Assembly: GCA_020631735.1 (NCBI GenBank)
Contig: CM036170.1
Coordinates: 69,331,737-69,395,736, forward strand
Reading direction: 5' to 3'
DNA length: 64,000 nucleotides
Origin: Saccharum officinarum
Taxonomy: Eukaryota; Streptophyta; Magnoliopsida; Poales; Poaceae
Part shown: positions 44,008-56,431 of the stretch, piece by piece
Layout: the number at the start of each line of letters is the position of its first letter
Numbering within the stretch: the first letter of the stretch is position 1
Program-made: the position numbers and the translations under genes
The notes under the pieces: generated by a model
What the model saw: the letters and a program-made list of their open reading frames with translations, nothing else
Told to the model about the DNA's origin: nothing
Database searches by the model: none

Positions 44008-45184
44008 TGTCGGTACCAAAAGTACGGGGTACCCACACCCATCGTGTCGGTACCAAAAGTACGGGGGTACCCACACCCATCGCTAGTAAAAAACTAAAAC
44101 GACTGAAACCGCAATAAAAGGCAGCCCACCTCGACCGCGCATCATGTCCGCCTCGTACGAGGCCCGCTCGACGGGGCGCCTCGACCGCGCTCCGGCTCCG
44201 ACTCATACGAGGCCCGCTCGACGGGGCGCCTCGACCGCGCCCCATCCCGTACAGCAAGCTACCTCGACGGTGCTCCGACCCGCGCGAAGCTCGTCCGCCC
44301 ACTGGGAAAAACTCCGACTCGCGTGAGCCCGGGTCGAGCGCCTCGACTCCTTCTCTTTACCTACCCCAGGACAAAAGCCATAGCATTTAATACGGTTACC
44401 TACTATCACCTACCGGCATGGCTGCGACCAGGATCGACGTGGGAACAATGCCCGTGTCAGGTCTCACTGTTTTACCACCCATCCCATGATGGGAGGTGAA
44501 ACCCGTCACTATACCCACCTTACCGCGCACTGTTTACCATCGATCACCCTCGAGGGAGGATAAGACAAGGCCCGTTCTCCGCAATCTCGGGGATTCGGCC
44601 TTATCCATCCGGTCTCGACCCGGCCTCGACCCAACCTCGACGCTCGGCACAGTTCAACGGCAAGGGAAGGACGGTATGGCACGGCGCTCCGGGTCATTTC
44701 GCCGTCTCGTCTCCCATGACGCCATGGTGTCCAAGGATGGCCGGCCATTCCCAGGGCACGTCGCTACAGTCAACTCAACAATAATCGACCAAACATCACC
44801 TCAAGGCTCCCCGTCGTCCTGGCCTCCTCTCGCCCTATAAAAGGGCAGGCCAGGGTTCTACGAGAGGGAGAGGAACGAAGCACCCGACTGGACAACAACA
44901 GACAACGAAGAAAAACAAGAGATCGATACCTCAAGCAACCACCCTTGTCCTTTTTTCCTCTCTTTGAGACTTGGGCTCGACGCCCTCTCTCGCATGCTTG
45001 TAACCCCTACACGAGCACTTCGGTGCAAGAAAATATAAACTTCTTCCCCCCCCGCTGGACGTAGGGCCTTCTTTTGCCCGAACCAGGATAAACCCCCGTG
45101 TGTTCTCCTTGCATCACCATCCAGGAAAGAGACACACAGCATTTACTCGTTGGTTTAGGACCCCCTTGGGTCTGAACACCGACA
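44008..45184 (+). repeat. Gypsy B 5' LTR
   Basis: Ends ACACCGACA at 45184, directly before the PBS TTGGCGCGCCAGGTAGGGG. TATA box CTATAAAAGG at 44835. The first 37 bp (TGTCGGTACC...) are duplicated at 44045, so the true start is either 44008 or 44045. Confidence 0.9.
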
Positions 45185-45246
45185 GTTGGCGCGCCAGGTA
45201 GGGGATCGCTGCGTGCCAAACGTCACTTTCTCGCCTTTTTTCCTGG

Positions 45247-47600
45247 ATGGCTGACCCCGAGCGCCCTATTCCGTTGGCCATGGTGATCTGGTTCGGGAGT
45301 TTGGAGTTCATGTCGCTTGGCCATGGCTACGATATGGTCCTACTTCCCCCCAGGCACCCATCCGACGAGGACTACGAGCTCTCCTAGCCCGAGGGAGCAA
45401 TTCGCCGGCACCGTCGCTCTAGGCGGCGTGGGCCGCCCGACGACGACGAGCCCGGCACAACCACCGTCTTCACCTCGCGGAGGGCGACGGGGTCCCCCGG
45501 TCCGGCACCCCTTAGCCAGGCGCCAGCCTAGACCTCCTTGTGGAAGGTTTGGAAAGGACGAGCTTGACTGAGGGTAACATGCCAACGGGGAATCCCGCCG
45601 CTCCCCCGTCCGGTGAGACACCACTGTCCGGAGCATCTATTTCGGCACAGACAGCAACATCTCCATCACCATTCCTGTTTGAGCTAGACTCGGCTGCCCG
45701 GGTGTACGCATCTTTCGTGAGCACTCGCATGAGTGCTTATGAGGAACTCCCCGGGCACCATCTACGCTCCACTCTGGGCCTCGTTGCATCCACACTGGCC
45801 TCTGATTATCTGGACTCTATGGAGACACCGGACACAGAGCCCCATGTGACTGCTTCTCAACGTCGCAACCCCAGTGACGATTTGCAACGGCCACACATTC
45901 CCCCGTCATACTACTACTTTGGCGCTCCTGACTCCGACTCGGCTGATGACACCTATGATCCGACCCACGAATGCTTCAACATCGACGTTGAAAGCACTTC
46001 GGAATCAGAGGACGAAGAGCCAGTCGAAGGAAGGTACACGCCACCCCATGTCGAGCTTCCTGCTGAGCGAGACGATCCTCAGTTCCTTGCGGATCAAGGA
46101 GCACAGCTCGAGTAGATTCACGAGTTGTAGGACAGGCTTGACGAGGAACGGGAAAACCTGGGCCTACTCCAACAAACCCTCGAGCGTGAGCGTACGGAAC
46201 GCGCACTTGGCGGGAGAGCTCGCGAAAGAGCTCGCGACGTCAACCGTCGCATCGACGAGGACCGGATGGTCGACCCCCCGGTTTTCGCTCGAGCCAGCCA
46301 GAACGTCATCGCTGCCGCCATGCTTCTCCGCAACATGCCCGAGCCGTCAAACCCCGACGCCCGTCGGGCTCGGGATGAAATCCGAGAACTCCTCGAGACC
46401 GCCGCCATGCAGCAGGCTGAGAGCTCTGCCTCGAGGCGACACGAGGCAGCCTCGGAGCGGATCATCGAGCCCTCCCGACAGGAGAGAGAGGCCTCGGTTC
46501 ACCTCGAGCCTGCCCGGCAAAACCAGGTAGCTCCGGCCCCTGAGCTCACCACCAATGACCACGAGCCTCGAGACACCCGTGGCAACATCATCGAGCGCCA
46601 CACGTGCAAGCACGGTGACGGCGTGGCTTGAGGCTACCACGTCCACAGGGGCGGACGCTATGACAGTTCGGAAGATCGAAGCCCTTCACCCGAGCCTCCG
46701 GGTCCTCGGGTCTTCAGTAAGGCTATCCGTGAGACGGTGCTCCCGGCTCGGTTTCGCTCCCCCACGACTCTCACCAAGTACAACGGCGAAACCAAACCCG
46801 AACTTTGGCTCGCCAATTTCCACTTGGCGTGTCAGCTGGGCGGGGCCACCGACGACCGGGTCATCATTCGTCAACTCCCCATGTTCCTCTCCAACACCGC
46901 CCGAGCCTAGCTCAAGGATCTCCCACCTCGACAGATCCACGACTGGGATGATCTCGTGAGGGTGTTTGAGGGAAATTTCAAGGGGACCTACATGCACCCC
47001 GGCAACTCGTATGACCTCCGGAGCTGCAAGCAGAAACCAGGTGAATCCCTCCGGGATTACATCCGGCGCTTCTCCCGGCAGCGTACCGAACTCCCCAACG
47101 TCACTGACTCCGACGTAATTATGGCCTTCCTCTCCGGCACCACCTGTAAAGAGTTGGTCCGAGAATTGGGCCGTAACACTCCGCTCACTGCCAACGGGTT
47201 AATGGACATTGTCACCAACTTCGCCGCCGGCGAGGAGGCGGTTGGTGCAATCTTTGGTGGCGACCCAGAGAGGGGGGAGCAGAAGGTCGACGATCCCGCG
47301 AGCTCCACCCGGGGCTCCAAGAGAAACAACCGCAAGAAGAAGAAAGGCCAGCAGGGCAAGCTCGAGGCCCCGGCCGACGAGCTCGTCGCTGCTACCGAGC
47401 ACAAAAAGCCTCGAGGCCCCCCGGCGGGGGCGTCTTCGACAAAATGCTCAAAGAACCGTGTCCCTACCACAAGGGACTTACTAACCATAACCTCGAGGAC
47501 TGTCATATGCTTCGCAGGTACTTTGGGGGTGCCGGCGTCAAGAAGGACGACAAGAAGGAGGACCCTAAAAGCGACGACAAGGACGGGAATTCCCGAGATC
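45247..47600 (+). pseudogene. Gypsy B gag, broken
   Basis: ATG at 45247 (MADPERPIPLA). Stops near 45387, 46113, 46127, 46629 and 46908. The capsid core includes ESLRDYIRRFSRQR and the basic RNNRKKKKGQQGK, as in A. It retains the base that A lost near 17820. A frame change near 47585 separates it from the protease. Confidence 0.85.
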
Positions 47601-48396
47601 CACGACTGCTTCATGATCTACGGAGGGCCCTCGACCCGCCTCTCGGCGCGCCAGCGCAAGCGAGAACGGCGCGAGGTTTTCTCCGTACAAACGGCAGTCC
47701 CCCGCTTCCTTGATTGGTCTGCGGTGGCCATCACTTTCGACCGTGACGACCACCCAGACCACGTCCCCAACCCGGGAGTCTATCCGCTCGTTGTTGACCC
47801 GTCATCGCCAACACACGCCTCACCAAGGTGCTCATGGACGGCGGAAGCAGCCTCAACATCATCTACTCCCAGACCCTCGACCTTCTGGGGGTCGAGAGAG
47901 CGCGCCTCCAACCTAGCGTCGGGGGCTTCCACGGAGTCGTGCCAGGGAAACGGGCGGAACCCCTCGGACGGGTCGATCTGCCCGTTTGTTTTGGCACACC
48001 GGCCAACTTCCGAAAGGAGACTCTCACTTTTGAAGTGGTCGGATTCCGTGGAACGTACCACGCTATCCTGGGACGCCCATGCTACGCCAGGTTCATGGCG
48101 ATCCCGAACTACACCTACCTCAAGCTCAAAATGCCGGGTCCAAACGGTGTCATCACTGTAGGGCCCTCGTATGAACATGCCTACGAGTGCGACGTCGAGT
48201 GCGTCGAGCACGGCGAGGCTGTTTTGGAGTCGGCGATCTTGGCTGCAGACCTCGACGGTCTCGCCAATGCGATTCCCGACCCAAAACGCCATGCCGGCAG
48301 CTTCGAGCCCGCCGAAGATGTCAAACTCGTACCCCTCGACCCCGCTGATCCCAAGGGAAAGGCACTGAGCATCAGTGCCACCCTCGATCCTAAATA
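47600..48396 (+). pseudogene. Gypsy B aspartic protease, frameshifted
   Basis: Active site MDGGSSLNIIY (about 47834-47866) and YHAILGRPCYARF. One base is missing near 47791 relative to A. It continues past the point where A is deleted, to a stop at 48395-48397 that separates it from RT. Confidence 0.82.
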
Positions 48397-48403
48397 GGAA
48401 GCA

Positions 48404-49825
48404 GTGCTCGTCGACTTTCTCCGCGCAAACGTCGACATCTTTGCGTGGAGTCCCTCGGATATGCCAGGCATACCCAGGGAAGTCGCCGAGCACGCCTTGG
48501 AGATCCGGGCCGGATCCAAACCGGTGAAGCAACGCCTGCGTCGCTTCGATGAGGAGAAGCGCAGGGTCATCGGCGAGGAGATACACAAACTGTTGGAGGC
48601 CGGATTCATCAAGGAGGTTCATCATCCCGAGTGGCTAGCTAATCCCGTATTAGTTAGGAAAAAGAGTGGGAAATGGAGGATGTGTGTAGACTACACCGGT
48701 TTAAATAAAGCATGTCCAAAAGTTCCCTTTCCTTTGCCACGCATTGACCAAATCATTGATTCCACTGCGGGATGTGAAACTCTCTCATTCTTAGATGCAT
48801 ACTCCGGCTACCACCAAATCAAAATGAAGGAGTCCGACCAGCTTGCAACTTCATTCATCACCCCGTTCGGCATGTATTGCTACGTTACGATGCCCTTCGG
48901 TCTCCGGAACGCGGGGGCTACGTACCAGCGATGCATGCAGCATGTTTTTGGAAAGCACATCGGGTCGACCGTCGAGGCTTATGTCGACGACATCGTTGTC
49001 AAAACCAAACAAGCCGACGACCTGGTCAGCGACCTCGACGTCGCGTTCAAATGCCTTTGGGCAAAAAACATCAGACTCAACCCAGAGAAATGCGTCTTTG
49101 GCGTCCCACGAGGTATGCTTTTAGGGTTCATCGTATCCAAACGTGGCATCGAGGCCAACCCTGAAAAAATCTCTGCAATAACCAAGATGGGCCCCATCCG
49201 AGATCTGAAGGGCGTACAGAGGGTCACAGGTTGCTTGGCGGCACTCAGCCGTTTCATTTCGCGCCTCGGCGAAAAAGCACTCCCTCTGTACCGTCTCTTG
49301 AAGAAATCGGAGCACTTTTCCTGGACCCTTGAGGCTGAGGAGGCTCTCACAAAACTCAAGGCCACACTCTCTAACTCACCAATCCTCGTCCCTCCGGCCC
49401 CGGGTGAACCACTCCTACTCTATGTCGCCGCGACATCACAAGTAGTCAGTGCTGCCCTGGTTGTCGAACGGGCCGAGGAGGCACATACCTTGCTCGTCCA
49501 GAGGCCGGTCAATTTCATTAGCGAAGTGCTCTCTGAAACCAAGAGTCGATACCCACAGATCCAGAAACTGCTATATGCCATCGTCTTGACACGGCGCAAG
49601 CTCCGACACTACTTCGAGGGTCACCCGATTACTGTGGTTTCTTCTTTCCCCTTGGAGAGATAGCCCAGAACCGGGAAGCCTCGGGTAGGGTTGCCAAATA
49701 GGCAGTCGAACTCATGGGCGAGACCTTGTCCTATGCGCCGCAAAAAGCTACCAAGTCACAGGTGTTAGCAGATTTCCTGGCTGAGTGGACCGACACCCAA
49801 CTCCCTCCTGCACAGCTTTAGGCGG
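48404..49825 (+). pseudogene. Gypsy B reverse transcriptase and RNase H, mostly open
   Basis: A 419-codon open frame (48404-49663). RT motifs in order: GFIKEVHHPEW, KWRMCVDYTGLNKACP, FLDAYSGYHQI, TPFGMYCYVTMPFGL, and the catalytic AYVDDIVVKT (about 48979-49010), followed by LGFIVSKRGIEANPEK and the RT-linked RNase H (about 49400-49640). A frame change near 49645 and TAG codons near 49699 and 49819 break the link to the next domain. It copies element RNA into DNA in the family. This is the domain missing from A. Confidence 0.9.
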
Positions 49826-49827
49826 AG

Positions 49828-50480
49828 CTGTGGACCATGTACTTCGATGGGTCGCTGATGAAAACGGGAGCAGGCGCGGGCTTGCTCTTCGTCTCACCCC
49901 TCGGGGTTCACATGCGCTACGTCATCCGGCTTCATTTTCCTGCGTCTAACAACGTCGCCGAATACGAGGCGCTCGTCACGGGATTAAGAATCGTCGTCGA
50001 ACTCGGGGTCCGACACCTTGACGTTCGAGGCGACTCCCAACTCGTGATCGATCAGGTCATGAAGAGCTCAAGCTGCCGTGACCCCAAGATGGAAGCCTAC
50101 TGTCAAGAAGTACGGCGCCTCGAGGACAAGTTTCACGGCCTCGAGCTCAACCACATCGCGCACAGGTACAATGAGGCCGCCGATGAACTGGCAAAAATCG
50201 CGTCCAGTCGAGCTACGGTTCCACCAGACGTTTTCGCAAAAGACCTTCAGCAGTCGTCCGTTAACCTCGGGCCAGACGGAGGGGTTGACGGGACGTCACT
50301 TGACCCTCCACCTGAGGCAGAAGCCCCTCGACCGGGGCAGAAGCCATGCAGGTGGAAGACTCGACCCCGCCGTCTGACCTCGAGCCTGACTGACATGTCC
50401 CGTACCTCGACTACCTTATCCGAGGGGACCTCCCCTCGGGTAAGACCGAGGCTTGACGGATCGCGCGCCGGGCCAAAACC
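49828..50480 (+). pseudogene. Gypsy B additional RNase H domain
   Basis: AELWTMYFDGSL, EYEALVTGL, VRGDSQLV and HIAHRYNEAADELA as in A. A frame change near 50335 precedes the linker to integrase. Confidence 0.82.
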
Positions 50481-50483
50481 TTT

Positions 50484-51631
50484 GTGATCATGGGCGACAG
50501 CGGAGAGCTCTACCGCCGTAGCCCTACTGGTATCCTCCAACGATGCATCTCAAATGAGCAAGGCAGGAACCTGCTCGGCGATCTCCACTCGGGGGCTTGC
50601 GGTCACCACGCAGCACCTCGAACCCTCGTCGGAAACGCCTTTCGACAAGGATTCTATTGGCCGACCACGGTCTCCGACGCTGTCAAGCTAGTACGCTCCT
50701 GCAAGGGTTGTCAGTACTATGCGAGACGAACCCATCTTCCGGCACATGCCCTGCAAACTATCCCCATCACATGGTCGTTTGCCGTTTGGGGGCTCGACCT
50801 TGTCGGACCATTGAAAAGGGCAGCTGGCGGCTTCACCCACTTGCTCGTCGCAATCGACAAATTCTCCAAGTGGATCGAGGCCCGCCCTATCACCAGCATC
50901 AGGTCCGAGCAAGCTGTGCTCTTCTTCACCGGCATTATTCATCGCTTCGGGGTCCCTAACTGTATCATCACAGACAATGGCACCCAGTTCACTGGCAAAA
51001 AGTTTTTGGATTTCTGCGACAGCCACCACATCCGAGTGCTCTGGTCAGCCGTGGCCCATCCAAAAACAAACGGTCAGGTGGAACGTGCCAATGGTATGGT
51101 CCTACAAGGCCTGAAACCCAGAATCTTTGACAAACTAAATAAACATGGCAAAAGATGGGCTGCCGAGCTACCCTCGGTCCTGTGGAGCCTAAGAACAACG
51201 CCGAGTCGAGCCACGGGGTTCACTCCGTTCTTCTTAGTCTACGGGTCTGAGGCTATGCTCCCAACTGATATAGAATACGGATCCCCAAGGTTGAAGGCCT
51301 ACAACGAAAGAAATAACGACGCCACAAGACGGGACGCCCTCGACCAGCTCGAGGAAGCCCGAGATGTGGCTCTGTTGCATTCTGCCAGGTACCAGCAGGA
51401 TCTCGACGCTACCACGACAGACACGTCCGCAAGCGTGACCTCAACGTCGGCGACTTGGTGCTACGGCGGAACCAGAACACCAAGGGACGGCACAAGCTCA
51501 CGCCACCATGGGAAGGGCCGTACATCATCGCAGAAGTACTAAAGCCGGGCACCTACAAGCTATCCAACGAGAAGGGCGAAATCCTCACCAACGCTTGGAA
51601 CATTGAACAGCTACGTCGCTTCTTTCCTTAA
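50484..51631 (+). pseudogene. Gypsy B integrase, frameshift near the C-terminus
   Basis: HHCC motif (DLHSGACGHH, CKGCQYY) and DDE core (WGLDLVGP, TDNGTQF, GQVERANG) are open, with CGA where A has its stop. One base is missing near 51402 compared with A, throwing the C-terminal domain out of frame. The homologous stop is TAA 51629-51631. Confidence 0.88.
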
Positions 51632-52309
51632 AAAGCCTCGAGGCTCTGTATTTTCTTTTTCGTCAATAAAGAATACAGCGATGTTCAAACTTTCGTTTTA
51701 CAGTGAGGAAGGATCGACTCTGCACTCCCAGAATCGACCCTCCCTGGGGGCTACAAGGGGGAACCCCCAGTCCCCGAAAAAACTTATGCTCTTTTTTAAA
51801 TTTAAGAACCGCTTCTTAGATCGACTTCGCTGCAAGAGCACCCTAAGGTTCGAAAGGGCTCCCGAGTCAGGAGTATCACCTACGCCTCCGAGGCTACGGT
51901 ACCTCCACTCACCCCTTACACCTTTTAGAGGTGCGACTTCACGCTAAGGAGATCTAAATAACGGTTCCTAACTTTGAAAAAGAACATACCCCCTGTCGCT
52001 TAGATCAGGCTCTCACACGATTTACAAGGCCGCAACATCACCCTGAAGCTCGAGGGCGGTCGAGCCGTGAGATCACTTACGCCCCCGAGGCTACGGTACC
52101 TCCACTCGCTCCCTTACGCCAAAGGATGCAGCTGCGTGCTAAGTAAATCACGCGAGAACACGATCCAAGCGATAAAGGGAAGAAAAGCTCGAATAAAACT
52201 AAATCAACCACGAACCGGTTTATGTTTCGAGTTTTTAGGCCTTCGAGGCCACCACGATCAAAATTCGAAATGCTAACTTATTACATGGGCCTTCATGCCC
52301 AGATTTGGC
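51632..52309. other. Gypsy B spacer between integrase and antisense gene
   Basis: Single copy of the segment that is tandemly duplicated in A. No coding signal. Confidence 0.6.
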
Positions 52310-54690
52310 TCACAGGCCCTCATCGTCATTAGGCGGAACCACCTCGGCTTCAAAAAGCGAGGCCAGACGGCTTCCAGGCTCTTCGGCGGCTTCAATCAGC
52401 TCCACGCAGGCATCCTCGTTCTCCTCGTCTGTCCGGTCTGGGTCTGTGATAAAGCCCTCAGCGACGAGCTTCATGTCGAACACAAACCCTGAACGGACGA
52501 CGGCCAGCGCCCTCTTCACGCCGTGATGGAGGCCGTCCCGTATCTTCTCCCGGGCAAGGCGGCCCAGCGCCACCATCCGACGGACGAAGGAGTTCCCGGA
52601 ACATCTTCCCCGGTGTCGGCGTCGGGCTCGACCCCCAGGCCATCACACACGGTGGTGATCGCGCCCTGGAGCAGTTGGGTCCTCCGGATCTCGGCTTCGA
52701 GGAGGCTCTGGAAGGAGTTGGCAGAGGATTGGGCCTCTCGGTTCTCCCTCTCCAGCTCTAAAACACGACGAACAGATTAATACCCAACGCAAAGCCCTCC
52801 ACATCGTAGCCGTAACAATCACACTTACCCTCGATATGGGTCTGCAGGCCCACGACCTCGTCGCGAAGCCCCCCGCACGTTCGCTCGAGCCCCAGGAGGG
52901 CGCTGTCTTTGTCACTGATGGTCGCCTTTAGCGCCTCGATCTCCTGCTGAGCAGACTCGAGAGCTGCGTCCTTCTCTTGGACGGTTCCCTTCAGCGTCGT
53001 GACCTCGTCCTTCAGAGCATCAGAACGAGCGGTGGCCCGCTCGACCTCGACGTTGAGGGTGTCGCGCTGACGGCTAACCTGGGAGACATTCTCCTCGAGC
53101 TCCTTCACCCGTCTCGACAGGGGCTCGAGATCCCGCGGGCCTGGGCAGCCTCCTCCCGAACCTTGTCCATGCCAGTGCGCATCATGGCCTCGGCCGCCCA
53201 CGCCTGCATCGCTTCCTCTTTCACCACCGCGTAGGCGACGCGCAGCTCAGCCATTTCGGCGTTCCGATCGGAAAGCCGTTTCTGGGCCTCCTCGGCCAAG
53301 ACCCGTTGCTGAGACAGCGCGGCCCACACACCACTCTCATCCCGGATGAAGAGTGACTTGCGGCGGGAGTGCTCCTTCAGCTCCTGAACGCAATCCGAAA
53401 AAACCGAAAAGGTTAAAAAGCCAAGGGAAAAAGACACCAAGAAAACCACGGAAAAAGCCGACAGGTCGATCGTACCTCGGTGGCATCCCCCATACTCCGC
53501 ACGGCACCAGACGCCACTCGGAGCAACCAATCAAGGTGCCGGCGGACGCCCTCGAGGTACTCCCATCGGTGCACTTCATCTTTGTCGTTCAGGACAAAGA
53601 TGGGCTCGGCGTCGGGGTTCGCGGCGTCCCTAAACTGGAGCGACGGCCCCCGCACCTCGGTATCTCCGCCTCTGCCCGCGCTATCGCCAACGCGGCGATG
53701 TCGGGCCATGATGACAATGACCCAGCCAGGGCGTCTCCTGGTCCCGCGGAAGGATCGGCCTCGCCCGCAGTTTCCGCCTCTCCGACGGTCATCGAGGCAC
53801 CGGCCTGATCCGCGGCTTCGCCCCCCTCGCCCCCATCACTTGTTTCCCTTTGTCCAGGGGGTGTCGTCGGGGGAAAGGTCCATGGCCATGGTTGCCCGCC
53901 CCCATAGGGGAACTGGCCCCTCAACCGCTGGTGCCTCCGGAGCCGGCGCCTCGACCGAAGACGGCTCCGGTACCCGCGCCTCGACCGTAGGCGCCCCCGG
54001 AGCCGGCGTCTCTTCTTTTGGTGCTCCGGTCAGGGGCTCGACCGCCCCGCCCTCCACCATACCCGCTGGCTCGGCCAACGGGTCTTATTGCGACGGCTAC
54101 CCGGCCGCCAGGGCCGCCTCCTGCCCCGACACCGACGCGACCTCCTCCATGGTCACGTCAGCCCCCGCCCGCTCCGCGCCGCGGACGGGTGCCTCGCCCA
54201 TCGCGACCTCGACGGCAGCCTCGGCAGGGTCCGTGCCAACCACCGTGGTGTCCGCTGGTTCCTGCCGTTGTCGCAGGCGCGCCTTCGCGGCCTCAACCTG
54301 CCGGACCGAGGCCGCATCCTGCTCCGCCGTCCGGTTAAGGACAACGGCGCTGGCCCGTAGCGACTTCACGGGGGTAAGCCCCATTGGCTCCGCCTTCCGC
54401 TTTAACCTGCAAAGTGAAGAAACGTCAGCCAACGGACCCCGAGAAAGGCAGGACAACCGAGCAGAGATGCTTATCCGGAAATTGGCACCAAGGGCCTCGA
54501 CCCCGTGCGACCCGAGCCTCCCGGGCGGCCGATTGTGGCCTCACAGCGGCCTCACCAGCAGGCCGGGCACTCCTGGGGGCCCTGACCGACGCACCGCCCT
54601 GTGCCTTTTGTGCCTCCGAGGCTAGCTGGCCTTAGGTTCTCACGCCTGCCGACGCCGCCACCGATGACGACGCTGAAAGCATCTGGGCCC
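52310..54690 (-). pseudogene. Gypsy B antisense extra gene, 5' end missing
   Basis: Same three-exon layout as in A: exon ends at 53476/53383, 52829/52757 and stop at 52310, with GT-AG (minus strand) introns of similar size. The coiled coil (about 52830-53380) has an insertion (VERATARSDALKDEVTTL) and a frame break near 53135. The linker is longer than in A, including KRKAEPMGLTPVKSLRAS and a Glu/Ala/Arg-rich stretch, with stops near 54080 and 54100. The N-terminal Transposase_28-like segment would lie beyond the junction at 54694. Confidence 0.72.
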
Positions 54691-55117
54691 CGGTGTTGGT
54701 TTCGGCAATTAATGACAACACATAATTACCATGACTAACGTGTGTTTTGCAGAAACATCAGTAAGTTAGGTCATGGAGATGATAACTGCTTTGAGCAATA
54801 TGGTAGTCATGTCCCTTGATGGAAATCGTTTTGGTTTTCAAAGGATCAACGATAAGATTAAGGACAGTTAGTTCCGGATGTCAAGGTGTTGAGATACATC
54901 TGGAATAGTCGTTAGGATCTTTGTTTCTTCCTTTGACCGTACTATGAAGAGGGGCATGAGCGAGTAGCTTGACCTAGGTAAGTCTTATGTTTAGGTGTGG
55001 TGCACACTTGTGAAACTTAGCACTAGGTAGCTCGAGAAAAGCTTAGAGTACAGTTAGAAGCAACTTGGTTCAAGTTGCATTGCGTTTGGAAGACGTTTGA
55101 GCCGTTTACCTATGACC

Positions 55118-55640
55118 GGACGCGGTCCTGGTCATGACCGGACGCGTCCGGTCAGTACAAAGACTTAATTGTGTTTTCGGCTGACTGACCAGACGCGGTC
55201 CTTGAGAGGACCGGACGCGGTGGTCAGGCTGACACGTGTTCTAGAGGGTAAACAGCAAAGATCGGACGCGACTGTGAAAAAGACCGGTGCGTCCGGTCAT
55301 GTTCCAGTAAGGTCCAGCGGAGACCTGACGCGTCCGGTCACCTTTGAACGGACGCGGTCATGCGTCCGGTCTTGTTCCAGTAAGGTCCCGTGGTGACCTG
55401 ACGCGTCCTGTCACCTATGATCGGACGCGGTGTTGCGTCAGGTCAAATTTCCAGAGAGCTCTTGCATGATCGGACGCGTCCGATCATCCCTGATCGGCGC
55501 GTCGGACATCTCAGACCGGCACGTCCGGTCAGCACAGATCGGTGCGTCCGGTCTCTCAGTACAGGTTTCCGTTTTTGACCGTTACAACTGACCGGCGCGT
55601 CCGGTCATATCGACAGGCGCGTCCGTCAGTGCGCGTCTGG
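55118..55640. repeat. CGTCCGG-rich degenerate repeat in the Copia-like LTR
   Basis: More than a dozen irregular copies of GACCGGACGCG and GCGTCCGGTCA in both orientations, including GTCCAGCGGAGACCTGACGC and a near copy about 70 bp later. Upstream of the TATA box, so within U3. Confidence 0.85.
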
Positions 55641-56331
55641 CTGTTTCGAAAAGGTAACGTTGGATTTGTCTGAGGGGTCTATAAATACAACCCCTCCACC
55701 TCTTTTAGAGGTCTCTTGCTCATTTGTTTAGCTGAAAACACCTTTGAAGTGCAAGGGAGTGCAAGAGCCATAGTGAGGATTGAGATTGCCGAATCAAAGT
55801 TTGAGAATCCTCTCTAGTGCAAGAGTCTAGCAAGTGTGCATCCATCTTCTCATTAGACTTGTTGTGGTCAAGTGAAGAGTTCTAGCTTGTTACTCTTGGT
55901 GATCGCATTACCTAGACGGTTTGGTGTGATTGGGAGTTCGGTGATCATCCGACGAGATTGTGGGTGACCCAACTCAAGTTGTGAGCGGTTTGGGTGATTC
56001 GCCGTGACGGAGTGTCGAAGAATCAACCCGTAGAGAGCACTTGATCCTTGCGCGGATCAAGGGGAGCTACACCCTTGCGCGGGTGCTTCCAACGAGGACT
56101 AGTGGGGAGTGGCGACTCTTCGATACCTCGGCAAAACATCACCGTGTTCCTATCCTTACTTTCAAGCATTACTTTCTTGCATTACTTTCTTGCTTGATTA
56201 CTTTCCTAGAATTGCCTTGCTAGTCTAGGATTGGAACTTAGGGTGCATAACTTTTATCGGTAGAAACACAAGGAACACAAGTAGCACTAGGGGTGAAGTT
56301 TGGCTTGTAGGATTTAATTCTTGCAATTAAT

Positions 56332-56431
56332 NNNNNNNNNNNNNNNNNNNNNNNNNNNNNNNNNNNNNNNNNNNNNNNNNNNNNNNNNNNNNNNNNNNNN
56401 NNNNNNNNNNNNNNNNNNNNNNNNNNNNNNN
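56332..56431. other. Assembly gap (100 N)
   Basis: Exactly 100 N, the convention for a gap of unknown size. Any statement joining its two sides is provisional. Confidence 0.99.

Larger units (their letters stand above)
44008..54693 (+). mobile_element. Ty3/Gypsy retrotransposon 'B' (Tat-type), 3' end missing
   Basis: Same family as A: homologous LTR, same PBS, gag, protease, RT, RNase H, additional RNase H, integrase and antisense extra gene. It keeps the RT region that A lacks but has stops and frameshifts in nearly every domain, and its LTR differs from those of A at many positions, so it is older. No 498-bp array or 3' LTR is present: the sequence changes to a Copia-like LTR at 54694. Either truncation or the nearby assembly gap explains this. 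Confidence 0.9.
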
